Source: Roseinatronobacter thiooxidans (GTDB lineage: Bacteria; Pseudomonadota; Alphaproteobacteria; Rhodobacterales; Rhodobacteraceae). From it: 64,000 nt of DNA. Shown here one piece after another: positions 48,091 to 56,351 of this stretch (position 1 is the stretch's first letter; the number at the start of each line of letters is the position of its first letter). Under the pieces are notes generated by a model. It searched no databases. It saw only the letters and a list, made by a program, of their open reading frames with translations, and was not told where the DNA came from. The position numbers and the translations under genes are program-made. The stretch is taken from contig NZ_MEHT01000044.1 of assembly GCF_001870675.1 (NCBI RefSeq), positions 271,151 through 335,150 on the forward strand, read 5' to 3'.

Positions 48091-48968
48091 GCAGCGGCCT
48101 TTCGCTGACGCTCGCCCGCCGCGGTGGCCTGCCCGCGCGAGAGCCGCTCATTCAGGCGCCCGAATGCAAATTCAGAAACCCAAGTCAGGAACAGGTAGAA
48201 GCACAAAAGCGCCAAGAAATACCACATGCGCCAGTCGTCATGCGGATAGGTGAAAAGCGAGGTTTTCTGCCCGCCCAATTCACGCGCCCAATAGACGATA
48301 TCCTGTATGCCCAACAAAAACAGAAGCGGCGTGGCCTTGACCAGAATTTGCCAGATATTGGACAGGCCCGGTATGGCATAAACCCACATCTGCGGCAGCA
48401 CGATCCGGCGAAACGCCTGTGCGCGGGTCATGCCATAAGCCTCTGCCGCTTCAACCTGCGCTTTGGGCACGGCCTGCATCGCCCCGTGCAAGGTATTTGC
48501 CACAAATGCCCCGAAGACCAGCGCAAAGGCCGTGACGGCCATGGCGAACGCATAAAGATCATAGACCCAGCGCGCGGAATTCAGCGGCGGAACCTTTGCG
48601 TCACGGCAGACAATGAAATCATTGCCTTGGCGGATGGGCTGGTCCCAATCGGGGCATTGGATATGGTGCATGACCCATTCGATCCCCTGCCCCAGTGCAA
48701 TGGGCACGAACAGGAAGAACACCAGATCGGGCACGCCGCGCACGATATTGACATAGCCTTTGCCCAGCCAGTTCAGCGGCCAGATGCGCGAGCGCAGCGC
48801 CATAGCCCCCAGCATGCCCACCGCCAGCGCAACAGGGGCCGTGACCGCCAATAGCACAATCACCACGCCAAAGGCGCGGTAGAACTGGAAATGGGTCGCG
48901 TTGGTAAAGTAGCAGGCGAACCATTGCCAATCCGGCAACACAGAAGGGTCAGTGCAAAAGCTGAACAT
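48087..48968 (-). CDS. Polar amino acid/amine ABC transporter permease (HisQ-like)
   Basis: This 293-aa permease is longer than typical HisQ because of a periplasmic insert (about residues 105-150, containing IQCPDWDQPIRQGNDFIVCRD, with two Cys that could pair). The EAA loop is VEAAEAYGMTRAQAFRRIVLPQM. The start at 48968 lies after the stem-loop at 48980-49009. Confidence 0.9.
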   Translation of the reverse strand: MFSFCTDPSVLPDWQWFACYFTNATHFQFYRAFGVVIVLLAVTAPVALAVGMLGAMALRSRIWPLNWLGKGYVNIVRGVPDLVFFLFVPIALGQGIEWVMHHIQCPDWDQPIRQGNDFIVCRDAKVPPLNSARWVYDLYAFAMAVTAFALVFGAFVANTLHGAMQAVPKAQVEAAEAYGMTRAQAFRRIVLPQMWVYAIPGLSNIWQILVKATPLLFLLGIQDIVYWARELGGQKTSLFTYPHDDWRMWYFLALLCFYLFLTWVSEFAFGRLNERLSRGQATAAGERQRKAAA

Positions 48969-48979
48969 GGGGGGGCACA

Positions 48980-49009
48980 GGCGGGGTGAAAGCGTGCTTT
49001 CACCCCGCC
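48980..49009 (-). promoter_or_regulatory. Strong stem-loop between substrate-binding protein and permease genes
   Basis: GGCGGGGTGAAAG and CTTTCACCCCGCC form a perfect 13-bp stem with a 4-base loop. There is no T-run. Such intercistronic hairpins stabilise the binding-protein mRNA and lower downstream expression, giving more binding protein than permease. Confidence 0.75.
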
Positions 49010-49017
49010 CTGATCAC

Positions 49018-49752
49018 TTAGAACTGCGGATGGTCCGCGCCGAACCACTTTTCGATCATCGCATTCAGCGACCCATCTGCCTTCATGTCTGCAATCACGC
49101 GATCAAGGGTTTCGCGCAACGCATCATCCGATTGGCGCACGCCCACCCCGATGCCACCGCCCAGCAGCACGTCATCGCCCAAAAACACCAACTCGCCATT
49201 GGAATCGGCCACATAGGGGGCAAGAAACGCCTTGTCGGCCAGAACGGCATCGGCTTCGCCATTGCGCAGCGCAGAGATCGTCTCATCCGGTGTCGGGAAT
49301 TCCAGCAGATCGCCATCGCCTTCGGCGACCATGCCTGCCTGAATGGTGTTCGATTGCGCAGCAATCACACCTGTGTCGCGCACGCTTTCATCCGTGCCCG
49401 CCAAGGCGATAAAGGCAGACGGCTCTGGCAACAGGTAGTTCTGCGTGAAAGCAATCACTTCCTGCCGCGCTTCGGTAATGCTCATGCCCGCCATGATGGT
49501 GTCGTAATTGCCCGACACCAGATTGGGAATGATCGTGTCCCAGTCATTGATGACCCATTCACAGTTCAATTCCGCACGGCGGCAAAGTTCATCGCCCAAT
49601 TCGCGCTCATAGCCGTCCAGCTCGCCCGTTGCGTCATTGATAAAGTTATACGGAGGGTAGGCCCCTTCGGACCCCATCCGCACGACGTCTTGCGCCAGCG
49701 CGCCTGACGCGGCAAAGGCAAGTGCGAGTGCCGCAAAAGCTGTCTTTTTCAT
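49018..49752 (-). CDS. Periplasmic substrate-binding protein of an amino acid/amine ABC transporter
   Basis: The 244-aa family 3 solute-binding protein has an N-terminal signal peptide (MKKTAFAALALAFAASGALA, cleavage after Ala20). Ligand-pocket segments are MGSEGAYPPYNFINDATGELDGYERELGDEL and DTIMAGMSITEARQEVIAFTQNYL, typical of Lys/Arg/Orn/His binders. A ligand that is a cationic amino acid or polyamine-like amine would fit the GS/oxidase genes downstream. Confidence 0.9.
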   Translation of the reverse strand: MKKTAFAALALAFAASGALAQDVVRMGSEGAYPPYNFINDATGELDGYERELGDELCRRAELNCEWVINDWDTIIPNLVSGNYDTIMAGMSITEARQEVIAFTQNYLLPEPSAFIALAGTDESVRDTGVIAAQSNTIQAGMVAEGDGDLLEFPTPDETISALRNGEADAVLADKAFLAPYVADSNGELVFLGDDVLLGGGIGVGVRQSDDALRETLDRVIADMKADGSLNAMIEKWFGADHPQF

Positions 49753-49788
49753 TGGTATCTCCCCGAGATGTTAAGTGTGTGGTGTCCC

Positions 49789-50562
49789 TCAGTCCGCCAT
49801 AGAGTGGCTGAGAAATTGTCGAAGCCGCGCGGATTGCGGTGATTTGAACAGCGAGTCCGGCGGCCCCTGCTCCTCGATCTGGCCATCATGCAGGAACACG
49901 ACGTGATTGGAAACATCTGCCGCCAAGCGCATGTCATGCGTCACAATCAGCATGGTGCGCCCCTCGGCAGCAAGCGCCTTGATCACGCGGATCACTTCCT
50001 GTTCCAACTCGGGGTCCAGCGCCGAGGTGGGTTCGTCGAATAACAGCGCCTCTGGCTCCATGCACAAGGCGCGTGCGATGGCGGCGCGCTGCTGCTGGCC
50101 GCCCGACATCTGCGCAGGGTAGACATCGGCCTTGTCACCTATGCCCACCTTGTCCAGCAGCGCACGCGCGCGCGCCTCAACCTCGGCGCGGTCCTGTTTC
50201 AGCACATGCACGGGCGCTTCCATGACATTTTGCAACACGCTCAGATGGGCCCACAGATTGAAGCTTTGGAAGACCATTGACAGGTTGGTGCGAATGCGCG
50301 TGACCTGCGCGCGGTCGGCGGGCTGGCGGTTTCCGCCCTGCCCTTTCCAGCGCACCGGCTCGCCCTTGAACAAAATCTCGCCCTGCTGGCTGTCTTCCAG
50401 CAGGTTGCAGCACCGCAACAGCGTGGATTTCCCCGACCCCGAAGAGCCGATCAACGAGATTACATCGCCTTTTTGCGCATTGATGCTGACACCTTTGAGC
50501 ACCTCAAGCGCCCCATAGGCCTTGTGCAGATCGCGTATCTCGATGACAGGCAGGGTTGGCAT
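49789..50562 (-). CDS. ABC transporter ATP-binding protein (HisP-like)
   Basis: The 257-aa ATPase has Walker A GSSGSGKST, signature MSGGQQQRAAIARAL, Walker B ALLFDEPTSALDPE and the switch His in IVTHDM. The start at 50562 matches the family; the reading frame upstream runs back over the ettA promoter. It is the first gene of the - strand amine cluster. Confidence 0.93.
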   Translation of the reverse strand: MPTLPVIEIRDLHKAYGALEVLKGVSINAQKGDVISLIGSSGSGKSTLLRCCNLLEDSQQGEILFKGEPVRWKGQGGNRQPADRAQVTRIRTNLSMVFQSFNLWAHLSVLQNVMEAPVHVLKQDRAEVEARARALLDKVGIGDKADVYPAQMSGGQQQRAAIARALCMEPEALLFDEPTSALDPELEQEVIRVIKALAAEGRTMLIVTHDMRLAADVSNHVVFLHDGQIEEQGPPDSLFKSPQSARLRQFLSHSMAD

Positions 50563-50737
50563 GACGGCCTTTTTGGTGATGTTTTCAGCATTAGGACCAA
50601 CTGGACCGGATTTGACAAGCCTTGCAAGATGCAAAAACCACATTTCCGTTAGGGAAACTGACGATTGCGCAAGCCTTGCGCGCCACGCCCGCCCCTTGTA
50701 GGGAACATCAAACCCAATTCGCAGCGGAGAAGCAGCC

Positions 50738-52393
50738 ATGGCGTCCTATCAATATGTCTATCACATGGATGGTGTGTCCAAAACCTATCCCGGTGGCAAG
50801 AAATGCTTTGAGAATATCCGCCTGTCCTTCCTTCCGGGGGTGAAAATCGGGGTTGTGGGCGTGAATGGCGCAGGCAAATCGACGCTTCTGCGCATCATGG
50901 CGGGCACCGACAAGGATTTCACCGGCGAGGCATGGGCCGCAAAGGGCGCGAAAGTGGGCTATCTGCCGCAAGAACCCGACCTTGACCCTGCCTTGGATGT
51001 GCGCGGCAATGTCATGCTGGGCGTGGCCGAGAAACAGGCCAAGCTGGACCGCTACAATGAATTGGCGATGAACTACTCGGACGAAACTGCCGATGAAATG
51101 GCCGCGCTGCAAGACCAGATCGACGCGGAAAACCTGTGGGATCTGGACAGCCAGATCGATGTCGCCATGGAGGCACTGCGCTGCCCGCCCGATACGGCGA
51201 ATGTCGAAACCCTGTCCGGCGGCGAGAAACGCCGTGTCGCGCTGTGCAAGCTGCTGCTCGAAGCGCCCGACATGCTGCTGCTGGACGAACCGACCAACCA
51301 CTTGGACGCCGAAACCATCGCATGGCTGCAAAAGCACCTGATCGAGTATAAGGGCACAATCCTGATTGTTACCCATGACCGCTATTTCCTCGATGACATT
51401 ACCAGCTGGATTCTGGAACTCGACCGTGGGCGCGGCATTCCCTATGAAGGGAACTATTCCGCATGGCTGGAGCAGAAGGCCAAACGCCTCGCCCATGAAT
51501 CACGCGAAGACAAGGCCCGCCAGAAATCTTTGGAGCGGGAACTGGAATGGATCAGAGCGGGCGCGAAAGCACGCCAGACCAAATCCAAGGCCCGCATTCA
51601 GGCCTATGAAGAAAAGGCCAGCCAGTCAGAGCGTGAAAAGGTGGGCCGCGCCCAGATCATCATCCCCAATGGCCCGCGTCTGGGGGCCAAGGTCATCGAG
51701 ATCGAGGGCCTGCGCAAAGGCTATGGCGACCAGTTGCTGATCGAAGACCTGAGCTTCGCGCTGCCCCCCGGTGGGATTGTCGGCGTGATCGGCCCCAACG
51801 GGGCGGGCAAATCCACCTTGTTCCGCATGCTGACCGGACATGAACAGCCCGATGCAGGCACGATCGAATTCGGCGACACAGTGAAGCTGTCCTATGTCGA
51901 CCAGTCGCGCGACGCGCTGGATGCGAAAAAGACAGTGTGGGAAGAAATCTCGGACGGGCTGGATGTGATCGTGCTGGGCGACGCGGAAGTGAACAGCCGC
52001 GTCTATGTGGGCGCGTTCAACTTCAAGGGCGGCGACCAGCAGAAAAAAGTCGGGCTTTTGTCGGGGGGCGAACGCAACCGCGTGCATATGGCCAAACTGC
52101 TGCGCGCAGGCGGCAATGTGCTGCTGCTCGATGAGCCGACCAACGATCTGGACGTGGAAACCCTGCAAGCACTGGAAGCCGCACTGGAAGATTTCGCTGG
52201 CTGCGCGGTGATCATTTCGCACGACCGCTTCTTCCTTGACCGGCTGTGCACGCATATTCTGGCCTTTGAAGGCGAGGCGCATGTGGAATGGTTCGAGGGC
52301 AACTTCGCAGCCTATGAAGAAGACAAGAAGCGGCGCCTTGGCCCGGATGCGCTGGAGCCGAAGCGGGTGAAGTATAAGAAATTTACGAGGTGA
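50738..52393 (+). CDS. ettA: Energy-dependent translational throttle protein EttA (ABC-F)
   Basis: Soluble ABC-F ATPase of 551 aa that binds the ribosomal E site and gates the first steps of elongation according to ATP/ADP ratio. Two ABC modules are seen: GVNGAGKST / LSGGEKRRVAL / LLLDEPTNHLD and GPNGAGKST / LSGGERNRVHM / LLLDEPTNDLD. They are separated by the positively charged linker (HESREDKARQKSLERELEWIRAGAKARQTKSKARI). It is divergent from the transporter cluster. Confidence 0.95.
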   Translation: MASYQYVYHMDGVSKTYPGGKKCFENIRLSFLPGVKIGVVGVNGAGKSTLLRIMAGTDKDFTGEAWAAKGAKVGYLPQEPDLDPALDVRGNVMLGVAEKQAKLDRYNELAMNYSDETADEMAALQDQIDAENLWDLDSQIDVAMEALRCPPDTANVETLSGGEKRRVALCKLLLEAPDMLLLDEPTNHLDAETIAWLQKHLIEYKGTILIVTHDRYFLDDITSWILELDRGRGIPYEGNYSAWLEQKAKRLAHESREDKARQKSLERELEWIRAGAKARQTKSKARIQAYEEKASQSEREKVGRAQIIIPNGPRLGAKVIEIEGLRKGYGDQLLIEDLSFALPPGGIVGVIGPNGAGKSTLFRMLTGHEQPDAGTIEFGDTVKLSYVDQSRDALDAKKTVWEEISDGLDVIVLGDAEVNSRVYVGAFNFKGGDQQKKVGLLSGGERNRVHMAKLLRAGGNVLLLDEPTNDLDVETLQALEAALEDFAGCAVIISHDRFFLDRLCTHILAFEGEAHVEWFEGNFAAYEEDKKRRLGPDALEPKRVKYKKFTR

Positions 52394-52513
52394 GGGGTGA
52401 GAACACGCACGCTTTGATGAACCGTCTCAACCATTGATTAGTTGCTCAGTGCTATATATCTTCTAAGACATGCATGTTGCGTGAGTGCCATGTGAACCAA
52501 CTCTGGAGCCACA

Positions 52514-52990
52514 ATGCTGAGTCGCGGTACAAAAACGAAGCGGAACGTTGAAAAAAAGGGGCGTGCTGACCTCGCTTCACCGAGGCGTTCCGGCGAGTCC
52601 ACCCGCGAAAGTGACGTTGTCGATGAAACCTTTGCTGATGATAGCATTGCCTACGGTGCCGTGACCGAGGACCTCACGAGGATTTTCGAGAGGTACGCTG
52701 CTATCATGAATGCAACCGCCGAAATGAATGCGATGAACAAGGCATTAGCAGAAATTGGTGCGATTCCCAAACTTCAAGCTCTTCAAAATGTTGTGGATGC
52801 AAACAGTTCACAGCACTTCAAAGAGCTTACGCGCTTTGCAGATATTCTCACAGAACTTTATGATAACTCCATAGATATAAACCTTCATATTCCAGCGTCT
52901 GGTCTTCGGGGCGCAATCGAAGATCGAAAGAATATTGAAAGTTATTTTTCAAATTCAGTTAGAAAGGTCACAGATATTGGCAAAAAGTGA
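52514..52990 (+). CDS. Hypothetical helical protein encoded with a DUF2335-like gene
   Basis: The 158-aa soluble protein has no recognised family. A charged, disordered N-terminus (about residues 1-40) is followed by mostly helical sequence (VTEDLTRIFERYAAIMNATAEMNAMNKALAEIGAIPKLQAL). The DNA is clearly more AT-rich than that around it and uses codons (ATA, AGA, TTA) rare elsewhere in the window, so it was probably acquired. The end overlaps the next gene. Confidence 0.6.
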   Translation: MLSRGTKTKRNVEKKGRADLASPRRSGESTRESDVVDETFADDSIAYGAVTEDLTRIFERYAAIMNATAEMNAMNKALAEIGAIPKLQALQNVVDANSSQHFKELTRFADILTELYDNSIDINLHIPASGLRGAIEDRKNIESYFSNSVRKVTDIGKK

Positions 52991-53432
52991 GCAGGTCGAA
53001 AGCATAAAGAAAAAAGATACTGTCGCGAACGCAATTAACGACGCTGAGGATGATCAGAGTGAACTTGCGGGCGAGGTGGTAGACGAGGATACAGATAGCA
53101 CATCACTTCAGCGGTTCGTACAGTCGGCGATGTATGCGGGTCCTTTACCACCCCCGCAAATGCTGCGTGAATACGAAAATATCCTGCCTGGAATGGCCAA
53201 TAGAATCATGACGATGGCTGAAGAAGAACAGGGGATACGCTCACGTGACAACTGGTGGTTGGTATTTAACGATTTCGCACGAATTTCTGGATCAGTGATC
53301 GTGTCTTTGGGATTAGTTGCAGGTGCTATTTACTGCGCGATCATTGATCAACCCGCTGTAGCAATCGCGCTCGCTGCGTCTGGGCTTATTCCACAAATTA
53401 TCAAGTTTTTTAACGGAAAGCGAGAAAAGTAG
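52977..53432 (+). CDS. DUF2335-like membrane protein
   Basis: The 151-aa protein has an acidic N-terminus, the conserved motif YAGPLPPPQMLREYENILPGMANRIMTMAEEEQ, and two C-terminal membrane helices (ISGSVIVSLGLVAGAIYCAII and AVAIALAASGLIPQIIKFF). It fits the DUF2335 family, which has no known function (family match from memory). The TTG at 52977 has GAAAGG upstream and overlaps the previous gene by 14 bases; TTG 52935 is an alternative. The two genes probably work as a unit. Confidence 0.7.
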   Translation: MAKSEQVESIKKKDTVANAINDAEDDQSELAGEVVDEDTDSTSLQRFVQSAMYAGPLPPPQMLREYENILPGMANRIMTMAEEEQGIRSRDNWWLVFNDFARISGSVIVSLGLVAGAIYCAIIDQPAVAIALAASGLIPQIIKFFNGKREK

Positions 53433-53451
53433 TATAAAGAGGTCGCCCGAT

Positions 53452-53721
53452 ATGCCGACGCCTTCCCCCAAAACCGTCCCCGTCCTGACCACTGACAAGG
53501 ACGCCGAGGACTTCCTCGATCAAGACCTCTCCGCACTCGATTTCACGCAGTTCAAACCCATGCGTTTTGAAGCGCTGCCGAAGTCTGCGCGCGTGACCAT
53601 GCGTCTACCAGAGCCGCTTATCACCGCTCTGAAAGCGCAAGCCAAGGCGCGCGGCATCCCTTATCAACGCCTCATCCGCGAAGCGCTGGAACGCGTGCTG
53701 GCAGAGGACACCAAGCGCTAA
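53452..53721 (+). CDS. CopG/BrnA-type antitoxin-like protein without a toxin partner
   Basis: The 89-aa protein has the module DLSALDFTQFKPMRFEALPKSARVTMRLPEPLITALKAQAKARGIPYQRLIREALERVL. This is a short toxin-binding N-terminus joined to a ribbon-helix-helix DNA-binding domain. A BrnT-like toxin gene would be expected just upstream, but the neighbour is the DUF2335-like gene and no BrnT frame is visible on either strand. It may be a solitary antitoxin or a regulator of the acquired genes. Confidence 0.78.
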   Translation: MPTPSPKTVPVLTTDKDAEDFLDQDLSALDFTQFKPMRFEALPKSARVTMRLPEPLITALKAQAKARGIPYQRLIREALERVLAEDTKR

Positions 53722-53834
53722 TCCAATGCCACCCCAATGCAGGCTTCATCCCTGAATCTAAGTCTTCATATTTCCGCGTGCATCCCTCGCCCTTATGCCG
53801 CAAGATGCCCCGAACCAGAGGGAGCATTGCCGCT

Positions 53835-54239
53835 ATGTCACTTTACCGCATCATCTATTCCTCGCGCCCGTTTGGCTATGACAGCAGCATGCTAAACGGC
53901 ATCCTGATGCAGGCCCGCCGCGCGAATGAACGCGATGACATTACCGGCGCGCTGATCTGCCGCGAGGATATTTTCCTGCAACTTCTCGAAGGCCCCGAAG
54001 ACAAGGTGAAAGACGCGGTCGCGCGGATCAAACGCGATGACCGGCATATAGAAGTGCGCATGCATGTGGAAAAACATGTGTCTGACCGCATGTTCGGCCA
54101 ATGGGCCATGCTGCATGACCCTGTTGCCACATGGATCTGGACGCAGGCGGAAATTGATGATGACGTGATCGAGCGCGCGACCGAGGAGGAGGTGGAAGGC
54201 TTTTTCCAGCGCCTGCGCGATGAGGCCGAAGCCGTCTGA
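53835..54239 (+). CDS. Short BLUF-domain blue-light photoreceptor
   Basis: The 134-aa FAD-binding light sensor consists of a single BLUF domain plus a short C-terminal helix. Key residues are in place: Tyr8 in YRIIYSS, Asn in RRANERDDITGALI, Gln in IFLQLLEG and Trp in FGQWAML. No output domain is fused, so signalling must go through a partner protein, as in PixD-like short BLUFs. ATG 53835 has GAGGGAG a little far upstream; homology starts here. Confidence 0.9.
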   Translation: MSLYRIIYSSRPFGYDSSMLNGILMQARRANERDDITGALICREDIFLQLLEGPEDKVKDAVARIKRDDRHIEVRMHVEKHVSDRMFGQWAMLHDPVATWIWTQAEIDDDVIERATEEEVEGFFQRLRDEAEAV

Positions 54240-54245
54240 GGGCAG

Positions 54246-54758
54246 CTACTCCGCGAATACCCGCAGGCGCACCAGTTGCGTCAGCGGCTGCCCAAGGCTG
54301 TTGAAGGCCGATAGCGACAACTGGCTGCCCGCCCCCGCTTCTGCGCCCGAGGGGCGCAACTCCACTCGCAGCGAGGCGCTGCCATCGGGCAGTTCCACCC
54401 GCCCCTGCGTCACGCTTGTGACCAAACCTGTGCGCAGCCACAGCCCCGTTTGCGCAGGGCTACCAAGGGCTGCCAGCGTCTCGCCCAGTGGCTGGGTGCT
54501 GGCACTTGCGGGGGCCAGTGCTGCGGCGCGTTCTTCTGCGCTGACCTGATCAAGCGCTTCGGGGCGCAGGCCCGTCTGGCCAAGGCTGGCAACCTGTGTA
54601 CCGGGTTGGCGCGCCTGTGGTCTGGTTGTGTCGGCTTGCGGTGCCCGTACCGCGACATCCTCGGGCACGCCGCCTTGTCCGATTCCAGAAAACGGCCCGC
54701 ACGCCGCCAGAGCGGGCAGCAACAGGGCAAGAACGCAGACAGGTGTTTTGTATGACAT
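54246..54758 (-). CDS. Putative lipoprotein
   Basis: The 170-aa secreted protein has a type II signal peptide: [21 protein letters not shown] with lipobox LAAC, Cys20 becoming the lipidated residue. The mature part has a low-complexity linker (residues 25-90, rich in Pro, Ala, Gln) and a C-terminal beta-rich domain ([20 protein letters not shown]). No function is recognised. It converges with the BLUF gene with a 6-base gap. Confidence 0.75.
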   Translation of the reverse strand: MSYKTPVCVLALLLPALAACGPFSGIGQGGVPEDVAVRAPQADTTRPQARQPGTQVASLGQTGLRPEALDQVSAEERAAALAPASASTQPLGETLAALGSPAQTGLWLRTGLVTSVTQGRVELPDGSASLRVELRPSGAEAGAGSQLSLSAFNSLGQPLTQLVRLRVFAE

Positions 54759-54841
54759 GCACCAATGCTAACGCGAAAGAAGCGGGCCGACAATGCTCTT
54801 GCCCCTTGCCGCCGTGCTTTGTGATGGCTAGGTTCTTGCGC

Positions 54842-55846
54842 ATGACAACACCGTTGATCGACCCCTTCGCCCGCCCCATCTCTTACCTGCGCGTCTCGGT
54901 GACGGACCGCTGCGATTTTCGCTGCGTCTATTGCATGGCCGAGAATATGACCTTTCTGCCCAAGAAAGAGCTTCTGACGCTGGAAGAGCTGGACCGCATC
55001 AGCAGCACCTTCATCCGGCTGGGGGTAGAGAAACTGCGCATCACCGGCGGAGAACCTTTGGTGCGCAAGGGAATCATGACCTATTTTCAGGCAATGCGCC
55101 GGCATCTGGACTCGGGCGCGCTGAAGGAATTGACAGTGACCACCAATGGCAGCCAGTTACGCCGCTATGCGCGCGAACTGGCCGATTGCGGGGTGCGGCG
55201 GATCAATGTCTCGCTCGATACGCTGGATGACAAGAAATTCGCCGATATCACCCGCTGGGGCAGGCTGGCACAGGTGCTGGACGGGATCGAGGCCGCACAG
55301 GAAGCGGGCCTTCGCGTCAAGATCAATGCTGTCGCGCTCAAGGGGTTCAACGAAGATGAATTGTTCACCCTGCAAGACTGGTGCGCCACACGCGGCATGG
55401 ACCTGACCTTTATCGAGGTTATGCCTATGGGGGATTTGGGCAATGAAGACCGGCTGGACCAATACTGGTCGCTGAAGGATTTGCGCGCACGGCTGGCAGA
55501 GCGGTTCAGCCTGACCGATCTGGCAGAGCGCACGGGCGGGCCTGCGCGCTATGTCCGGCTGGAAGAGACGGGCCAGAAAATCGGCTTCATCACACCCATG
55601 ACCCATAATTTCTGCGAAAGCTGCAACCGCGTACGCCTGACCTGCACGGGCGAATTATATATGTGTCTGGGGCAGGAAGACATGGCCGACCTGCGAGCGC
55701 CCCTGCGCGCCGACCCTGACAATGCCTTGCTGGAACAAGCGATCCGCGACGCGATTCTGCGCAAGCCCAAGGGCCATGATTTCGACTATTCCCGCCAGCA
55801 GGTTGATGGGCAGGTGTCGCGCCACATGAGCCATACCGGCGGCTAG
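54842..55846 (+). CDS. moaA: GTP 3',8-cyclase MoaA
   Basis: Radical-SAM enzyme (334 aa) that converts GTP to the first molybdopterin intermediate. The N-terminal [4Fe-4S] motif is CDFRCVYC. The C-terminal cluster ligands are in [21 protein letters not shown], and the protein ends in the functionally needed Gly-Gly (SHTGG). The start at 54842 gives the family length, while a much longer frame upstream is antisense to the lipoprotein gene. No other moa gene is nearby. Confidence 0.96.
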   Translation: MTTPLIDPFARPISYLRVSVTDRCDFRCVYCMAENMTFLPKKELLTLEELDRISSTFIRLGVEKLRITGGEPLVRKGIMTYFQAMRRHLDSGALKELTVTTNGSQLRRYARELADCGVRRINVSLDTLDDKKFADITRWGRLAQVLDGIEAAQEAGLRVKINAVALKGFNEDELFTLQDWCATRGMDLTFIEVMPMGDLGNEDRLDQYWSLKDLRARLAERFSLTDLAERTGGPARYVRLEETGQKIGFITPMTHNFCESCNRVRLTCTGELYMCLGQEDMADLRAPLRADPDNALLEQAIRDAILRKPKGHDFDYSRQQVDGQVSRHMSHTGG

Positions 55847-56351
55847 GTTTCGTCCGCCTCGCGTGTTGGCTGAAATATGCGCAGCGCGGCCCTATGCGCT
55901 TACAGCCCGTTGGCCTGTAGGCTGCGCCCTGTGTTGCAGCTATGCCGATGCCCACAGCCCGCGAAATCTGGCATCCAGCACCCCCGTCCCTGCAATCCTG
56001 ATTGGCTATGAATGGCTCTGCATGCCTTGCTCTGCACCGCCATCGCACCGCGCGCAAAACAACGCATAAGCGCGGCACAGTGCGCGATCACCACTTTGAC
56101 TTGTCCTCATCCACGAAAACCGAAAGCGCTGTATCGGGGCGTGCGCCCTTCACAAGCATTTGTCTTTTGTGAGGAGTCACGAGCGTTGGCCTCTGTAGCT
56201 TTGTAAGTTATTGTTTTCATGACACTCACATCAGGAATGAATCGTCTCAGTGGACGCTGGAATCAAAGTTCTTGTCCATCGCCAACTAGGCAACAAAAAA
56301 CCGGCCTGATGTAGGGCCGGTTACATAACATTGCTTCAGAAATGCGGCTAA
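55847..56351. other. Gene-poor junction between core chromosome and mobile region (505 bp)
   Basis: No reading frame here looks like a real gene. The first half keeps the GC-rich composition of the core, and the second half (from about 56180) is AT-richer. It contains a minus-strand terminator at 56295-56322 and ends at the IS701-family element. I could not recognise a Tn7/Tn5053 terminal repeat in it. Confidence 0.5.
56295..56322 (-). terminator. Minus-strand rho-independent terminator, originally downstream of tniQ
   Basis: On the minus strand, AACCGGCC, an 8-base loop and GGCCGGTT are followed by a T-run. It would have ended the tniQ transcript before the IS701-family element split the two. 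Confidence 0.8.

Noticed and set aside
55590..56078. Minus-strand frame of 162 codons at the end of moaA
   Set aside because: Half of it overlaps moaA in antisense and the rest is Arg/Cys-rich without motif.
55847..56351. Tn7/Tn5053 end sequence near moaA
   Set aside because: I looked for a TGT-starting terminal repeat with internal 19-22 bp repeats and found none.
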